Shown one piece after another: positions 1 through 8,381 of a stretch of DNA of 38,272 bases. The stretch is taken from contig JAPLRK010000085.1 of assembly GCA_026399195.1 (NCBI GenBank), positions 1 through 38,272 on the forward strand, in the 5' to 3' direction. Source of the DNA: Legionellales bacterium (lineage in GTDB: Bacteria; Pseudomonadota; Gammaproteobacteria; Legionellales; Legionellaceae). The notes beneath the pieces are model-generated. The model did not search any database. It was not told where the DNA came from and was given only the letters and a program-made list of their open reading frames with translations. Every line of letters begins with the position of its first letter. Within the stretch, counting starts at the first letter, position 1. Made by a program: the position numbers and the translations under genes.

Positions 1-100
1 CAAAACGGAGCACTTTGCACAAAATATAATACCTAAGGTCGAAAAAATTCCTTTCTAAAGATCTACAAGCTATACAGAAGATTAATCAGGGGATGGGATC

Positions 101-445
101 TCATGCGGGGAAAATTACCGCGTAGCGGTTTCGTCCAATGTCAAAAGTTAAGGTGCAGCTTGCGCCTGGTTGTAGGGTCATTGATTTTGGACAGTAGCCC
201 CCTGATAGATTTTGCGTAGCGTGGGCTGTTGAATTAGCCAGTTGCAGTGAGTAATTGCGTAATGTTTTACTTGTGTTATTGGTAATTGTGAAATAAGCAC
301 TTGTTGATCCCTCGGGATTGACGGTTAGAGGGATTGGGTGCTCCGAGGATTGACTGATACTCAAATTACTTTTTGCAAAGTTCGGGTTAAGTAAAAAAAG
401 GAGTGAAAGACATAAGAGGATACGGCTCAAGGTGATGGTCTTCAT
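101..445 (-). CDS. Short secreted protein, Ig-like domain only (truncated paralogue of the propeller proteins)
   Basis: A 114-residue protein starting at MKTITLSRIL, chosen because a signal peptide follows directly (hydrophobic LLCLSLLFLLNP, then FAKS) and a GGAG lies about 12 nt upstream. The mature part (GSTSAYFTITNNTSKTLRNY, then YCPKSMTLQPGASCTLTFDI) matches the N-terminal domain of the two ~600-residue secreted proteins at 32123-33916 and 35409-37259. This domain looks like an ASH/Ig-type fold with a Cys pair. The reading frame stops right after this block, so the whole C-terminal repeat region is absent. It lies 28 nt downstream of an outer-membrane barrel gene, the same order as the pair at 35.4-38.1 kb. 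It could be a functional single-domain protein or a decayed remnant. Function is unknown. Confidence 0.6.
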   Translation of the reverse strand: MKTITLSRILLCLSLLFLLNPNFAKSNLSISQSSEHPIPLTVNPEGSTSAYFTITNNTSKTLRNYSLQLANSTAHATQNLSGGYCPKSMTLQPGASCTLTFDIGRNRYAVIFPA

Positions 446-473
446 GGCGGGGTTAATCTCCATAAAAAAATTG

Positions 474-1256
474 TTATATGACATAACTAAGCTGCGCCAC
501 AAACTGATTCGCAGTAATATTTTGGGCGCTGGGCGTGAAGGGAACAGGGGCCGAATAGTTTGCGAAAGTAACGGTTCCTGAGCCAAGGGATACTCTGTCA
601 AACCATGAAAATCGATAGCCTAGACCTAAGCGCAGGTGTTGGTTTAAATGGGTGTCTACCCCAATGCCAAGTTGGTAACTAAAAACCGTTTGATGGTGAT
701 TCAGAAACGTCGGGGTTAAATTGCGATTGCCTGTTTCTTCAGTGAAGGCCTGATATGAGTTGAGTTGATTAAATGCTGCCCCAACACCGCCTGAGATATA
801 AGGATGAAACCTATCATAAACTGTGCCAAACAGCTTTCCTACTGCGAGGACTTGTTGTGTTTGATAACGATACTGATACTGATATAGCGTATCGGTATTT
901 GGCTGAACCCCAGCGGCGTTTAGCCCTTTCTGGGTCACCGGTGAATAATAATCATACTCAACGCCAACATCTGCAAAGACCCCCGAGCGCCAAAGATCAT
1001 GCTCAACCCCAAGAAATCCACCCATAAAGCCATCTGCTCTGGGGTCTCCCTTGTTGTTATAAGTAAAGGAGTCCTCATTTTCATTTAAAAAGGATTGTGA
1101 AGTGCTTACTCTAAACCAAGAAGCCCCCCCTAAAATCGCTATCACAGGTCGAAAGGATGTTCGATCTGTCGCTATGGGCCCCATGTCCCCAGCAAAAACA
1201 GTCGTATATCCAAAAGCTCCTCCCAAAATCCCTAGAATCCAATATTTTGAGGCCAT
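474..1256 (-). CDS. Outer-membrane beta-barrel protein
   Basis: About 260 residues. The ATG at 1256 is preferred over the one at 1262 because an AAGGA sits 8 nt upstream of it and only 2 nt from the other. The signal peptide MASKYWILGILGGAFGYTTVFA is followed by GDMGPIA. The mature chain alternates polar and hydrophobic residues with many Gly, Tyr and Phe (GVEYDYYSP, YQYQYRYQTQQ, LGLGYRFSWFD) and ends in a C-terminal strand QFVAQLSYVI, as in small OmpA/OmpW-like porin barrels of the outer membrane. It is a clear paralogue of the protein at 37268-38059 (shared FRPVI/FRPVVTLTGGA, NTDTLYQYQ/NTSTLYQYN, HPYISGGVGAAF/HPYVSVGLGGAF, ANQFVAQLSY/ANQFIAQLSY). Ligand and role are unknown. A tetranucleotide repeat lies in its upstream region. 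Confidence 0.8.
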   Translation of the reverse strand: MASKYWILGILGGAFGYTTVFAGDMGPIATDRTSFRPVIAILGGASWFRVSTSQSFLNENEDSFTYNNKGDPRADGFMGGFLGVEHDLWRSGVFADVGVEYDYYSPVTQKGLNAAGVQPNTDTLYQYQYRYQTQQVLAVGKLFGTVYDRFHPYISGGVGAAFNQLNSYQAFTEETGNRNLTPTFLNHHQTVFSYQLGIGVDTHLNQHLRLGLGYRFSWFDRVSLGSGTVTFANYSAPVPFTPSAQNITANQFVAQLSYVI

Positions 1257-1295
1257 TTCCATTGTCCTTTATCGGAAAGAATTTTTTACTTTATC

Positions 1296-1314
1296 ATCAA
1301 TCAATCAATCAATC
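1296..1314. repeat. Tetranucleotide repeat (ATCA/TGAT, about 4.75 units)
   Basis: The stretch ATCAATCAATCAATCAATC is a perfect 19-nt tandem of a 4-nt unit. It lies 40-58 nt upstream of the start codon of the minus-strand barrel gene, where the promoter spacer or 5' leader would be expected. It sits between that gene and the plus-strand rpiA promoter. Confidence 0.85.
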
Positions 1315-1353
1315 TTGCTATGCAAGACATGTATGGACCGATCCTGACTTAAG

Positions 1354-1382
1354 TTGTGATAAGATTTTTGATCCCTTATGAT
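1354..1382 (+). promoter_or_regulatory. Putative sigma-70 promoter of rpiA
   Basis: TTGTGA (1354-1359), a 17-nt spacer and TATGAT (1377-1382). The rpiA start lies 35 nt further on, with GAGGTGAAAG as ribosome-binding region. Assigned by eye from consensus similarity. Confidence 0.45.
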
Positions 1383-1417
1383 ACCCATTCTTTGTTTGTT
1401 GTTTGACGAGGTGAAAG

Positions 1418-2071
1418 ATGAGTTCCGATGCATTAAAGGCACGAGTTGCAAAAGCCGCCCTGGATCATATTGAAGATCAGATGATCATTGGGGTTGGGAC
1501 GGGCTCGACTGTGAATCATTTGATATCAGCTCTGGCAAGTATTAAGCATCGAATCGATGCTTGTGTCGCAAGCTCTGTCGCGACAGAGCAGCGTCTGCGT
1601 GCGGCGGGTCTTGTGGTGATTGATTTGAATTGTGCCCCTGATGTTCCGTTATATTTTGATGGTGCGGATGAGGTGAATCCGCAACGAATCATGATCAAAG
1701 GGGGGGGAGGGGCTTTGACACGTGAAAAAATCATTGCAACGGTTGCAACCCGATTCATCTGTCTTGTAGATGAGTCAAAGGTCGTTGATCATTTGGGTCA
1801 TTTCCCTGTTGCCGTAGAGGTTCTTCCCATGGCACGCTCTTTTGTTGCTCGAGAGTTGGTCAAATTGGGAGGAGATCCTATGTATCGTGAAGGGTTTCAA
1901 ACGGACAATGGCAATATCATTTTAGATGTATTCAATTTACCTTTTTCAGATCCCATCGCCATAGAACAGGAGATCAATCAGATGGTCGGTGTCATTGAAA
2001 ATGGTGTGTTTGCAAGGCGCCAAGCGTCGTTGGTCTTGGTGGCAGGGGAAAGTGGAATAAGAACATTTTAG
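1418..2071 (+). CDS. rpiA: Ribose-5-phosphate isomerase A
   Basis: 217 residues, close to the 219 of E. coli RpiA. It interconverts ribose 5-phosphate and ribulose 5-phosphate in the non-oxidative pentose phosphate pathway, in the cytoplasm. Visible motifs are the phosphate-binding GVGTGSTVNHLI (25-36), DGADEV (81-86), KGGGGALTREKI (94-105) and VDESKVV. The residues corresponding to the E. coli active site (Asp81, Asp84, Lys94, Glu103) fall at the same numbers here, so it is very likely active. The start ATG has GAGGTGAAAG just upstream. It is monocistronic and convergent with the acetolactate-synthase-like gene. Confidence 0.96.
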   Translation: MSSDALKARVAKAALDHIEDQMIIGVGTGSTVNHLISALASIKHRIDACVASSVATEQRLRAAGLVVIDLNCAPDVPLYFDGADEVNPQRIMIKGGGGALTREKIIATVATRFICLVDESKVVDHLGHFPVAVEVLPMARSFVARELVKLGGDPMYREGFQTDNGNIILDVFNLPFSDPIAIEQEINQMVGVIENGVFARRQASLVLVAGESGIRTF

Positions 2072-2128
2072 GGCTATTTTCTAAAAGTTGGACTTTACTG
2101 GACTTCCGAATAACTTCCTTCCTTATTC

Positions 2129-2180
2129 TCTTCTCCCCAGACATGGTGAGAAGGTGCCCGCAGGGCGGATGAGGGGATTT
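2129..2180. repeat. REP-like palindromic intergenic sequence
   Basis: Within the 209-nt gap between convergent genes, TTCTCCCC...GAGGGG flanks a small perfect hairpin GCCCGCAGGGC (2156-2166). The overall pattern (CTTCTCCCC, GGTGCCCGCAGGGC, GGATGAGGGG) resembles repetitive extragenic palindromes found in many proteobacteria. Just upstream, CGAATAACTTCCTT (2108-2121) resembles part of the inverted end of the element at 38095-38272. No second copy of the REP-like core was found in this window. Confidence 0.4.
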
Positions 2181-2280
2181 CTTGCAAGTTATTTGATGAA
2201 GTGGTGCACGTACGTGCTTGAGACGCTTTGGACAATGATGTTTTTATCTTAGCACAGTTCATCTTGATATTATCCTATTT

Positions 2281-3927
2281 TTAGATGGAGGCCGTAGTGC
2301 TTTTTAAATGATAAAATAGCTTCATATTTTCGCTGTAATCTACGGGTACGACAAGTACCGATGGACGATCTACGTTGGACAAAGCTCGAAGAAGTGCAGG
2401 CTTGAAGTCTTCACTTCTGGTGATACGCTCAGAGAAGCAGCCCATGGCACGAGCCGTATCAGCCAAATCGGTGTGTTTCAGTAAGGTATGTGAGTGTTGT
2501 TGATAATGCATTTCTTGTTTCCACCGGATCAAGCCATACTCTTGATCTTCCCAAACCACGACCGTAAAAGGGATCTTTTCTGCGACCCCTGTAAAAAGAG
2601 TCTGGATACTCATCATGAAGCCGCCATCCCCACACACCGCCACCACATTTTTTTCAGGATGTAAGCGTTTGGCTTCCATGGCCCCAGGCATACTACCCCC
2701 CATAGAGCAAAAGCCATTGCTGATAAAGCATGTTTTTGAATGTCGTGCACCATACTGGCGGGCAATCCACATTTTATGAGCGCCCACATCGCTAACCAAG
2801 ATGTCAGTGTCTGCCAAGACATCTCTCAAATCTTTTAAGAGACGTTTCGGCTTCATTGGAAAGCCATCATCGTCAGCAAAACCACGGATATCTGCTTCGG
2901 CGCGGTGTTGAATATCGGCAAAATAGGCTTCTTTTTTTCGACACGCGGGAGTGACTTCATCCGTGAGTTGTTGAACAATTCTCGGGATCGAGCCTACCAG
3001 CTCAAGTTGTGGGATATAATGCTCGTCGATTTCTGCCGGGGCTGAATCAATGTGAATGATGGTCTTTTCAATGCCTATGTTCCAATGTGCAGGAGACCAT
3101 TCAACCAGGTTGTAACCGATACAGATGACCAGATCAGATTGCTCAAAGGCTTGTAAGGCAATGTCTTTTAATCCAAGACCCACACAATGCAGGGATCGTT
3201 CATAGAGGTTGCTTATCACGCCTTTGCCCATAAAGGTATAGGCCGTATATAACTCGGTTTTTTTTAAAAAATTCCGGACGGGGTGATCGCTTTCGGTACG
3301 GGTTGCCCCATCTCCCAATAAAAGCAGTGGTTTCATACTCTTTTGAAGAAGTAAAAGAGCTTGCTGGATTTGGCTTTGTGGAGCCTCCTCCTCGGCACCA
3401 TAGCTTGTTTTTTGGATCACTTTTGATTGCGTTTCAGCTTTTGCGATATCTTCAGGCAATTCAATCACCACAGCACCTGGTCGGCCGGATGTGGCAATTT
3501 TAAATGCTTTGGCGATGACTTCCGGAATCACATCGGCAGATAAAATGGTCGTGGCCCATTTGGTGACCGGCTTAAAGACCTCAATGGAGTTGATGTTTTG
3601 ATGCGACATTTTATGTAAGCGTGTGGTTTCTGCTTGACCAATCACCGCGATCAACGGAGCACCATCCAGGTTCGCCTGTGCAACCCCTGTGAGTAAATTG
3701 GTGGCACCAGGCCCAAGCGTTGCTAGGCAAACACCGGGAATGTTCGTCAGCAGACCATGCATACCGGCCATGAACGCGGCAGTTTGTTCATGGCAACAGG
3801 TCATAAATTGAATGGGGTGGGTCAACAGCGAAATCATGATGTCCGCATTTTCCTCACCAGGGACCCCGTACATCATGTTGACGCCTTGCTTTTCAAGACA
3901 GAGTAAAAATAGATCTGATGCTTTCAT
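2281..3927 (-). CDS. Acetolactate-synthase-like thiamine pyrophosphate enzyme
   Basis: 548 residues with the full three-domain layout of TPP decarboxylases. The N-terminal pyrimidine-binding domain has YGVPGEENADIM and the catalytic Glu47 in CCHEQTAAFMAG. The central domain has GRPGAVVIELPEDI. The C-terminal pyrophosphate-binding domain has GDGGFMMS near residue 435. The usual NN at the end of the TPP motif is replaced by WEDQEYGLIRWKQ, which I recognise from the AlsS/IlvB-like subgroup annotated as acetolactate synthase large subunit in pseudomonads. It probably condenses two pyruvates to acetolactate, but other 2-oxoacid substrates are possible. No small regulatory subunit (ilvN/ilvH) and no acetolactate decarboxylase lie next to it. 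The upstream ribosome-binding sequence is weak (GAGACC). Confidence 0.85.
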   Translation of the reverse strand: MKASDLFLLCLEKQGVNMMYGVPGEENADIMISLLTHPIQFMTCCHEQTAAFMAGMHGLLTNIPGVCLATLGPGATNLLTGVAQANLDGAPLIAVIGQAETTRLHKMSHQNINSIEVFKPVTKWATTILSADVIPEVIAKAFKIATSGRPGAVVIELPEDIAKAETQSKVIQKTSYGAEEEAPQSQIQQALLLLQKSMKPLLLLGDGATRTESDHPVRNFLKKTELYTAYTFMGKGVISNLYERSLHCVGLGLKDIALQAFEQSDLVICIGYNLVEWSPAHWNIGIEKTIIHIDSAPAEIDEHYIPQLELVGSIPRIVQQLTDEVTPACRKKEAYFADIQHRAEADIRGFADDDGFPMKPKRLLKDLRDVLADTDILVSDVGAHKMWIARQYGARHSKTCFISNGFCSMGGSMPGAMEAKRLHPEKNVVAVCGDGGFMMSIQTLFTGVAEKIPFTVVVWEDQEYGLIRWKQEMHYQQHSHTLLKHTDLADTARAMGCFSERITRSEDFKPALLRALSNVDRPSVLVVPVDYSENMKLFYHLKSTTASI

Positions 3928-3974
3928 ACGAGGTCTCTTAATGGTTATAGCCCGTTCCTAAGTATGGATTGAAC

Positions 3975-5204
3975 TCACCCAGGAGTCATCAGTTTTTTAT
4001 GTTTTGCTGACTCATGGCGCTCTAAAAGATCAATATCATTATAGCGATCTGTGATGGCACTTGAACTATGTCCTGCATCATCTCGTACGTGTGCTACGGG
4101 CCTTCCACGCTTATTGATATCGTCGGAAATTCCTGTCTGTCTTAACCAGTGGACAGCCGCTGATTCCAAGAGATCGGCTTCCGTTGTACACCCTTGATGT
4201 CTTAATTGTTGAATGGTGCTATCAAAACAATCTTGAATTAATCGACGAAGGTGTCTTGAGCTGGTCATAGGCCCTTTTCCTGTTTCTTTCGATAACAAAG
4301 GGATTTTTTCGTTGACAAAAGGAAGCGGGGATAATTGCATGCTGAGGCGATATCGCCTAAGGGCCAAAAGCATATCATCAGGCACTGCGATCTCACGCAT
4401 TTTATTGCCTTTCCCAACCGTTTTAAACCACCAACAACTGGCGCTGTCTTGATAAAAATGACCCATTTCTGGAGTCCAACGATCTGAAGCGCATAACTCT
4501 GAGACGCGTAAGTATAACAAATACAGCGCGGAAACGATGAATAAGGTGCGCTCGTGATGCTCTGGTCTTTGGTTGGCCATGATTTTTACGGTTTCAAGAC
4601 AAGATTGCCATTGCTTGTCACTCAAACGCATCACACGATCTTGATATTGATGTTTTTGAATGTACTTGCTTTTCTGTTTGATGAGAGCAATGGGATTCAT
4701 GCTGATTTTCTCACAGAGCACCAAATAATTATAAAAGCTGCTCAGCACCGTGAATATTTCACGGATGGCTTTTTGTGATAATTGATAATCATCTAGACTG
4801 GGTTTCAAACCCATTTTATGCTGAAGTTTGCTCACACTGACAACAAAAGGGCGCCACTGTGGATTGGGTGCTCTGAGCCCCAGCACCGAGACAAAACGCG
4901 CCACTCGTTTCAATCCAATCCAAGATTTGGGTGGATCAAGACAAAACTCAATATAATCCTCCATGTCTTGTCGGCTTAACGCGAGCAAAGACTTTTGCTT
5001 AATGAACCAAGTCCATTGAAGAAGCCGCTCAATCTCTCGTCGATAGGATTCAAATGTGGCATTGTTATGATCATATTGTTTTAGAAAATCCAAACAACAG
5101 ATAAGATCATTTGGCGGAGCAGAAGGAGGGGGTAATATGATCCAATGATTTTCATTGAGCTGTTGGCAGGTGTCAATCAATGGTATGGGTAAAGGTATGC
5201 TCAT
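3975..5204 (-). CDS. Tyrosine recombinase / phage-type integrase
   Basis: 409 residues. The ATG at 5204 is chosen because GGAG lies 5 nt upstream; an in-frame ATG at 5222 overlaps the stop of the preceding small ORF and is less well supported. The N-terminal half looks like a SAM-like core-binding domain (about 35-180). The C-terminal catalytic domain has the full set: Arg233 (YLRVSEL), Lys265 (GKGNKMRE), His352 and Arg355 (HWLRQTG), His379 (AGHSSS) and nucleophile Tyr388 (TDRYND). It should cut and rejoin DNA at specific sites through a 3'-phosphotyrosine. No excisionase, relaxase or phage gene is adjacent and no attachment-site duplication was seen, so its substrate is unknown. Confidence 0.9.
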   Translation of the reverse strand: MSIPLPIPLIDTCQQLNENHWIILPPPSAPPNDLICCLDFLKQYDHNNATFESYRREIERLLQWTWFIKQKSLLALSRQDMEDYIEFCLDPPKSWIGLKRVARFVSVLGLRAPNPQWRPFVVSVSKLQHKMGLKPSLDDYQLSQKAIREIFTVLSSFYNYLVLCEKISMNPIALIKQKSKYIQKHQYQDRVMRLSDKQWQSCLETVKIMANQRPEHHERTLFIVSALYLLYLRVSELCASDRWTPEMGHFYQDSASCWWFKTVGKGNKMREIAVPDDMLLALRRYRLSMQLSPLPFVNEKIPLLSKETGKGPMTSSRHLRRLIQDCFDSTIQQLRHQGCTTEADLLESAAVHWLRQTGISDDINKRGRPVAHVRDDAGHSSSAITDRYNDIDLLERHESAKHKKLMTPG

Positions 5205-5218
5205 CGTTACTCCTACCT

Positions 5219-5443
5219 TCATGGCGTAACGACAAGGGATATGGAGGTCGTATTTTTCTTACCACCCCCGCTCATACTTCCCCAGCCCGTCACTTGGCTG
5301 TTGACCACGTCAGGAACATGGCGAGTAAGCACTACTTGAGCTTGAGATGGAAGGCAAGAAACGAGAAGGGTCAAGGTCAAGCCAAGGAACCCAAACAGTC
5401 GTTTGATAACGGCATTTCTCGAATTTTTTGGAATCCATAGCAT
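5219..5443 (-). pseudogene. Small secreted ORF, probable N-terminal stump of an S53 (kumamolisin-type) protease
   Basis: 74 codons with an excellent Shine-Dalgarno (AAGGAG, 6 nt before the ATG at 5443). A signal peptide is visible: positive N-region (PKNSRNAVIKR), hydrophobic core (LFGFLGLTLTLLVSCL), cleavage near SQAQ. The mature start VVLTRHVPDVV resembles the beginning of the S53/pro-kumamolisin activation propeptide (LTxHVP followed by a Leu-rich strand such as ISLVV), after which the frame stops. An S53 enzyme would need several hundred more residues, and none follow. The stop overlaps the alternative ATG of the recombinase gene. It is either a gene truncated when the recombinase arrived, or a short exported peptide still made from strong translation signals. 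The family match is from memory of the motif only. Confidence 0.45.
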
Positions 5444-5542
5444 GTTACGCTCCTTGATAAAACGGGTGAAGTTCTGACCCTACTTTATCGGAAATTATAA
5501 ATCAATGCTTAGGCCTGAATCGTGTTTTTTCATTCCAGATGC

Positions 5543-5571
5543 TTGTTTCTAGATTCATGTCTTGGTAGAAT
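5543..5571 (+). promoter_or_regulatory. Putative sigma-70 promoter of rpsO-pnp
   Basis: TTGTTT (5543-5548), a 17-nt spacer and TAGAAT (5566-5571), about 50 nt upstream of the rpsO ATG. AGGAG precedes the start (TCAGGAGTTAACC-ATG). Confidence 0.55.
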
Positions 5572-5622
5572 GCGTCCTTTTGACAGTATGCAATTGCTAT
5601 TGAAGAACTTCAGGAGTTAACC

Positions 5623-5898
5623 ATGTCGCTAACGAGCGTACAAAAAGCTGAAATTGTAGATGATTTTAAAAGAGCTGCAAAAGATACTGGCTCGCCGGAA
5701 GTTCAGGTTTCTCTGATGACTGGCCGTATTAAGTATTTGACGGATCATTTCAAAATCCATATGAAAGATTTCCATTCTCGTCGTGGTTTGCAAGCCTTAG
5801 TAAACAAGCGTAGAAAGTTGCTTAAGTATTTGAAAAAAAATGATCAATCAAGATATGGTGCTCTCATTCAACGCCTAGGGCTTCGAGATTCCTATTGA
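5623..5898 (+). CDS. rpsO: 30S ribosomal protein S15
   Basis: 91 residues, of normal length for the family (E. coli 89). S15 binds the central domain of 16S rRNA early in 30S assembly. Recognisable family motifs are [33 protein letters not shown] and [13 protein letters not shown]. It is followed by pnp, the standard gammaproteobacterial rpsO-pnp pair, with a terminator-like hairpin between them. Nothing unusual. Confidence 0.97.
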   Translation: MSLTSVQKAEIVDDFKRAAKDTGSPEVQVSLMTGRIKYLTDHFKIHMKDFHSRRGLQALVNKRRKLLKYLKKNDQSRYGALIQRLGLRDSY

Positions 5899-5950
5899 GT
5901 GATTTAACTGCGCCTCATACAACTTTGAGCAAACTTAAGATGAAACGAAA

Positions 5951-5977
5951 GGCGCATTGAACTGCGCTTTTTTTTAT
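5951..5977 (+). terminator. Rho-independent terminator between rpsO and pnp
   Basis: GCGCA, a 6-nt loop and TGCGC are followed by eight T; flanking AAA can extend the stem into the T-run. In E. coli a similar partial terminator separates rpsO from pnp, allowing readthrough into pnp. Confidence 0.7.
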
Positions 5978-6004
5978 TGCACCATCATAACGAGGTAACA
6001 CACT

Positions 6005-8149
6005 GTGTCTAAAATTACGAAAGAAATACAGTTTGGGGAACATATACTAACGCTCGAAACGGGTGAAATTGCACGACAAGCGGATGGTGCTGTTTTTGTT
6101 AGTCAGAATGGTACGCAAGTTCTAGTGACTGTGGTTGCTAAAAAAGAGGGATCTGTCAATCATAACTTTCTGCCTTTGACCGTTCATTATCAAGAAAAAA
6201 CCTACGCAGCAGGTCGAATCCCGGGTGGTTTCTTAAAGAGAGAAGGGCGTCCAAGCGAGCATGAAACGTTGGTGTCTCGTTTGATTGATAGACCTTTACG
6301 GCCTCTTTTCCCTGACGGTTTTTATCATGAAGTGCAAATCATTGCCACGGTCATGTCGCTTAATCCGGATGTTCCTGCTGATGTACTTGCGCTGATCGGC
6401 GCATCCGCAGCGTTGGCCATTTCGGGCATTCCATTTGAGGGGCCTATTGGTGCTGTGCGTGTTGGATACGACGATGGCATTTACCTCCTGAATCCTTCCA
6501 GCAAAGTAAATTCAGCGTTGGATTTGATCGTTGCGGGCACTGAAGACGCCATTTTGATGGTTGAATCTGAAGCGCGTGAACTGAGTGAGGACGTGATGTT
6601 AGGAGCAGTCCTTTTTGGTCACGAAATGATGAAGAATGTGATACGCGGGATCAATGATCTTGCAACAGAAGTCGGCAAGGCTACGTGGGATTGGGTCGCA
6701 CCTCCTGTTGATGCTGATTTACAAGTACGAATTGAGTCGCTCGCAACATCTGACATCACTGAAACTTATCTCTTGAAAGATAAAACACAACGTCATCAAC
6801 GTTTGAGTGACATTCGTCAAAAAGTAGGTGATGCGTTGATTTCCGAGCATCCTGACTTAAGCCGGGATGTGATCGTTCATGGGATCAGTGTGATTGAGAA
6901 AAATGTTGTGCGCCATCGTATTTTAGATGGTGAGCCTCGTATCGATGGCCGGGATCTCAAAACAGTCCGACCCATCACCATTCGCACGAAACTCTTAGAA
7001 AGAGCGCATGGCTCAGCCTTGTTCACACGTGGTGAAACGCAGGCAATAGTTGCTGCCACCTTGGGCAATGATCGTGACGCACAAACTTTGGATAAATTGG
7101 ATGGCGAAGTAAAAGATAGATTCATGCTCCATTACAATTTCCCTCCTTATTCTGTTGGAGAAACCGGGATGGTGGGCAGTCCAAAGCGCCGTGAAATTGG
7201 TCATGGTCGGCTGGCTCGACGCAGTATGATGGCGGTTCTTCCCAGTGTTAGCGAATTTCCTTATGTGTTGCGAGTTGTCTCTGAGATCACCGAATCGAAT
7301 GGTTCAAGCTCAATGGCTACTGTTTGTGGAACCAGTCTGGCTTTGATGGACGCTGGTGTTCCTATAAAAGCACCCGTGGCTGGTGTGGCGATGGGTCTCA
7401 TCAAAGAAGGTGACAGATTTGCTGTATTGACGGATATTTTGGGTGATGAAGATTTCTTAGGTGACATGGACTTTAAAGTAGCAGGTACTGAGAAGGGTGT
7501 GACAGCTTTACAAATGGATATTAAAATCTCAGGGATCACCAAAGAGATTATGGAACAAGCCCTTGAGCAAGCTCACGCAGGCCGTTGCCATATTCTAGGG
7601 GTTATGAAGAATGCCTTAGCGGAACACCGCGGTGAATTATCCGAACATGCGCCAAGAATTGTTACCATGAAAGTCCCTGAAGATAAAATTCGCACAGTGA
7701 TTGGAAAAGGTGGTGTGACCATCAAAGGGTTAATTGAAAGCACTGGCGTATCGATTGATATTGATGATCAAGGTGTTGTTCAATTGTTCTCACCAAGTAG
7801 AGACGCTCTGGATGAAGCGCAACGACAAATCAAGGCTTTGATTGCCGATGTTGAGGTAGGGCAAACGTACCATGGGAAAGTGAGCAAAATCGTTGATTTT
7901 GGCGCATTTATTAACCTAATTCCTGGTAAAGATGGGTTGCTTCATATTTCACAAATTTGTCAAGAGCGCTCGCAAAAGGTAGAAGCTGTTTTACACGAAG
8001 GCCAAGAGATTGATGTATTTGTAGCCGGCGTTGATAAACAAGGACGCGTCAAACTCGAGTGGAAAGACAAACCGGGCGCATCTGTTGTGAACGAATCTGT
8101 CGAAGAATCGCCTGAGGTTGTTGAAGAAGGTGCTGAAAAAGAAGAATAG
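6005..8149 (+). CDS. pnp: Polyribonucleotide nucleotidyltransferase (PNPase)
   Basis: 714 residues (E. coli 711). A 3'-to-5' phosphorolytic exoribonuclease and degradosome partner that forms a trimer in the cytoplasm. Domain order: first RNase PH domain (about 10-210, with [14 protein letters not shown] and [12 protein letters not shown]), an alpha-helical linker, the second RNase PH domain (about 300-540, with RGETQAIV and [10 protein letters not shown]), KH domain ([12 protein letters not shown]), S1 domain ([20 protein letters not shown]) and an acidic C-terminal tail. Translation starts at GTG, with GAGGT 8 nt upstream. The gene follows rpsO after the terminator at 5951-5977. Confidence 0.97.
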   Translation: MSKITKEIQFGEHILTLETGEIARQADGAVFVSQNGTQVLVTVVAKKEGSVNHNFLPLTVHYQEKTYAAGRIPGGFLKREGRPSEHETLVSRLIDRPLRPLFPDGFYHEVQIIATVMSLNPDVPADVLALIGASAALAISGIPFEGPIGAVRVGYDDGIYLLNPSSKVNSALDLIVAGTEDAILMVESEARELSEDVMLGAVLFGHEMMKNVIRGINDLATEVGKATWDWVAPPVDADLQVRIESLATSDITETYLLKDKTQRHQRLSDIRQKVGDALISEHPDLSRDVIVHGISVIEKNVVRHRILDGEPRIDGRDLKTVRPITIRTKLLERAHGSALFTRGETQAIVAATLGNDRDAQTLDKLDGEVKDRFMLHYNFPPYSVGETGMVGSPKRREIGHGRLARRSMMAVLPSVSEFPYVLRVVSEITESNGSSSMATVCGTSLALMDAGVPIKAPVAGVAMGLIKEGDRFAVLTDILGDEDFLGDMDFKVAGTEKGVTALQMDIKISGITKEIMEQALEQAHAGRCHILGVMKNALAEHRGELSEHAPRIVTMKVPEDKIRTVIGKGGVTIKGLIESTGVSIDIDDQGVVQLFSPSRDALDEAQRQIKALIADVEVGQTYHGKVSKIVDFGAFINLIPGKDGLLHISQICQERSQKVEAVLHEGQEIDVFVAGVDKQGRVKLEWKDKPGASVVNESVEESPEVVEEGAEKEE

Positions 8150-8208
8150 CCTCGAGAAAACTGCAGCATGGGAGGGTGATTGCATTTAAACCCTCTACAG
8201 TCCCTACG

Positions 8209-8229
8209 TACCGCGGCTTGTCCGCGGTA
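8209..8229. repeat. Palindrome TACCGCGG-N5-CCGCGGTA
   Basis: A perfect 8-nt-arm inverted repeat downstream of pnp. With its flank (CTACGTACCGCGGCTTGTCC) it matches, apart from a few substitutions, the reverse complement of the sequence at 10558-10590 inside the 485-bp element, where CCGCGGATAAACCGCGG occupies the centre. It lacks a T-run, so it is not a typical terminator, although it could protect the pnp mRNA end. Confidence 0.6.
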
Positions 8230-8381
8230 TATACGTCCTCTTAATAAGTCGATACGGATCGTCAAACGATATTTAAGTTTTTTGAATCGATTTCTTCCCG
8301 TTCATGTCATATAGGATCCCTGCTGGAGGTCAAAAAAACAGGGGTTATAATAGTTCATCGATGATGAATTGGGTGTTATAG

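Noticed and set aside
1102-1381. Plus-strand frames over the barrel gene 5' end
   Set aside because: They are antisense to the barrel gene and cover the rpiA promoter region; no coding signal beyond openness.
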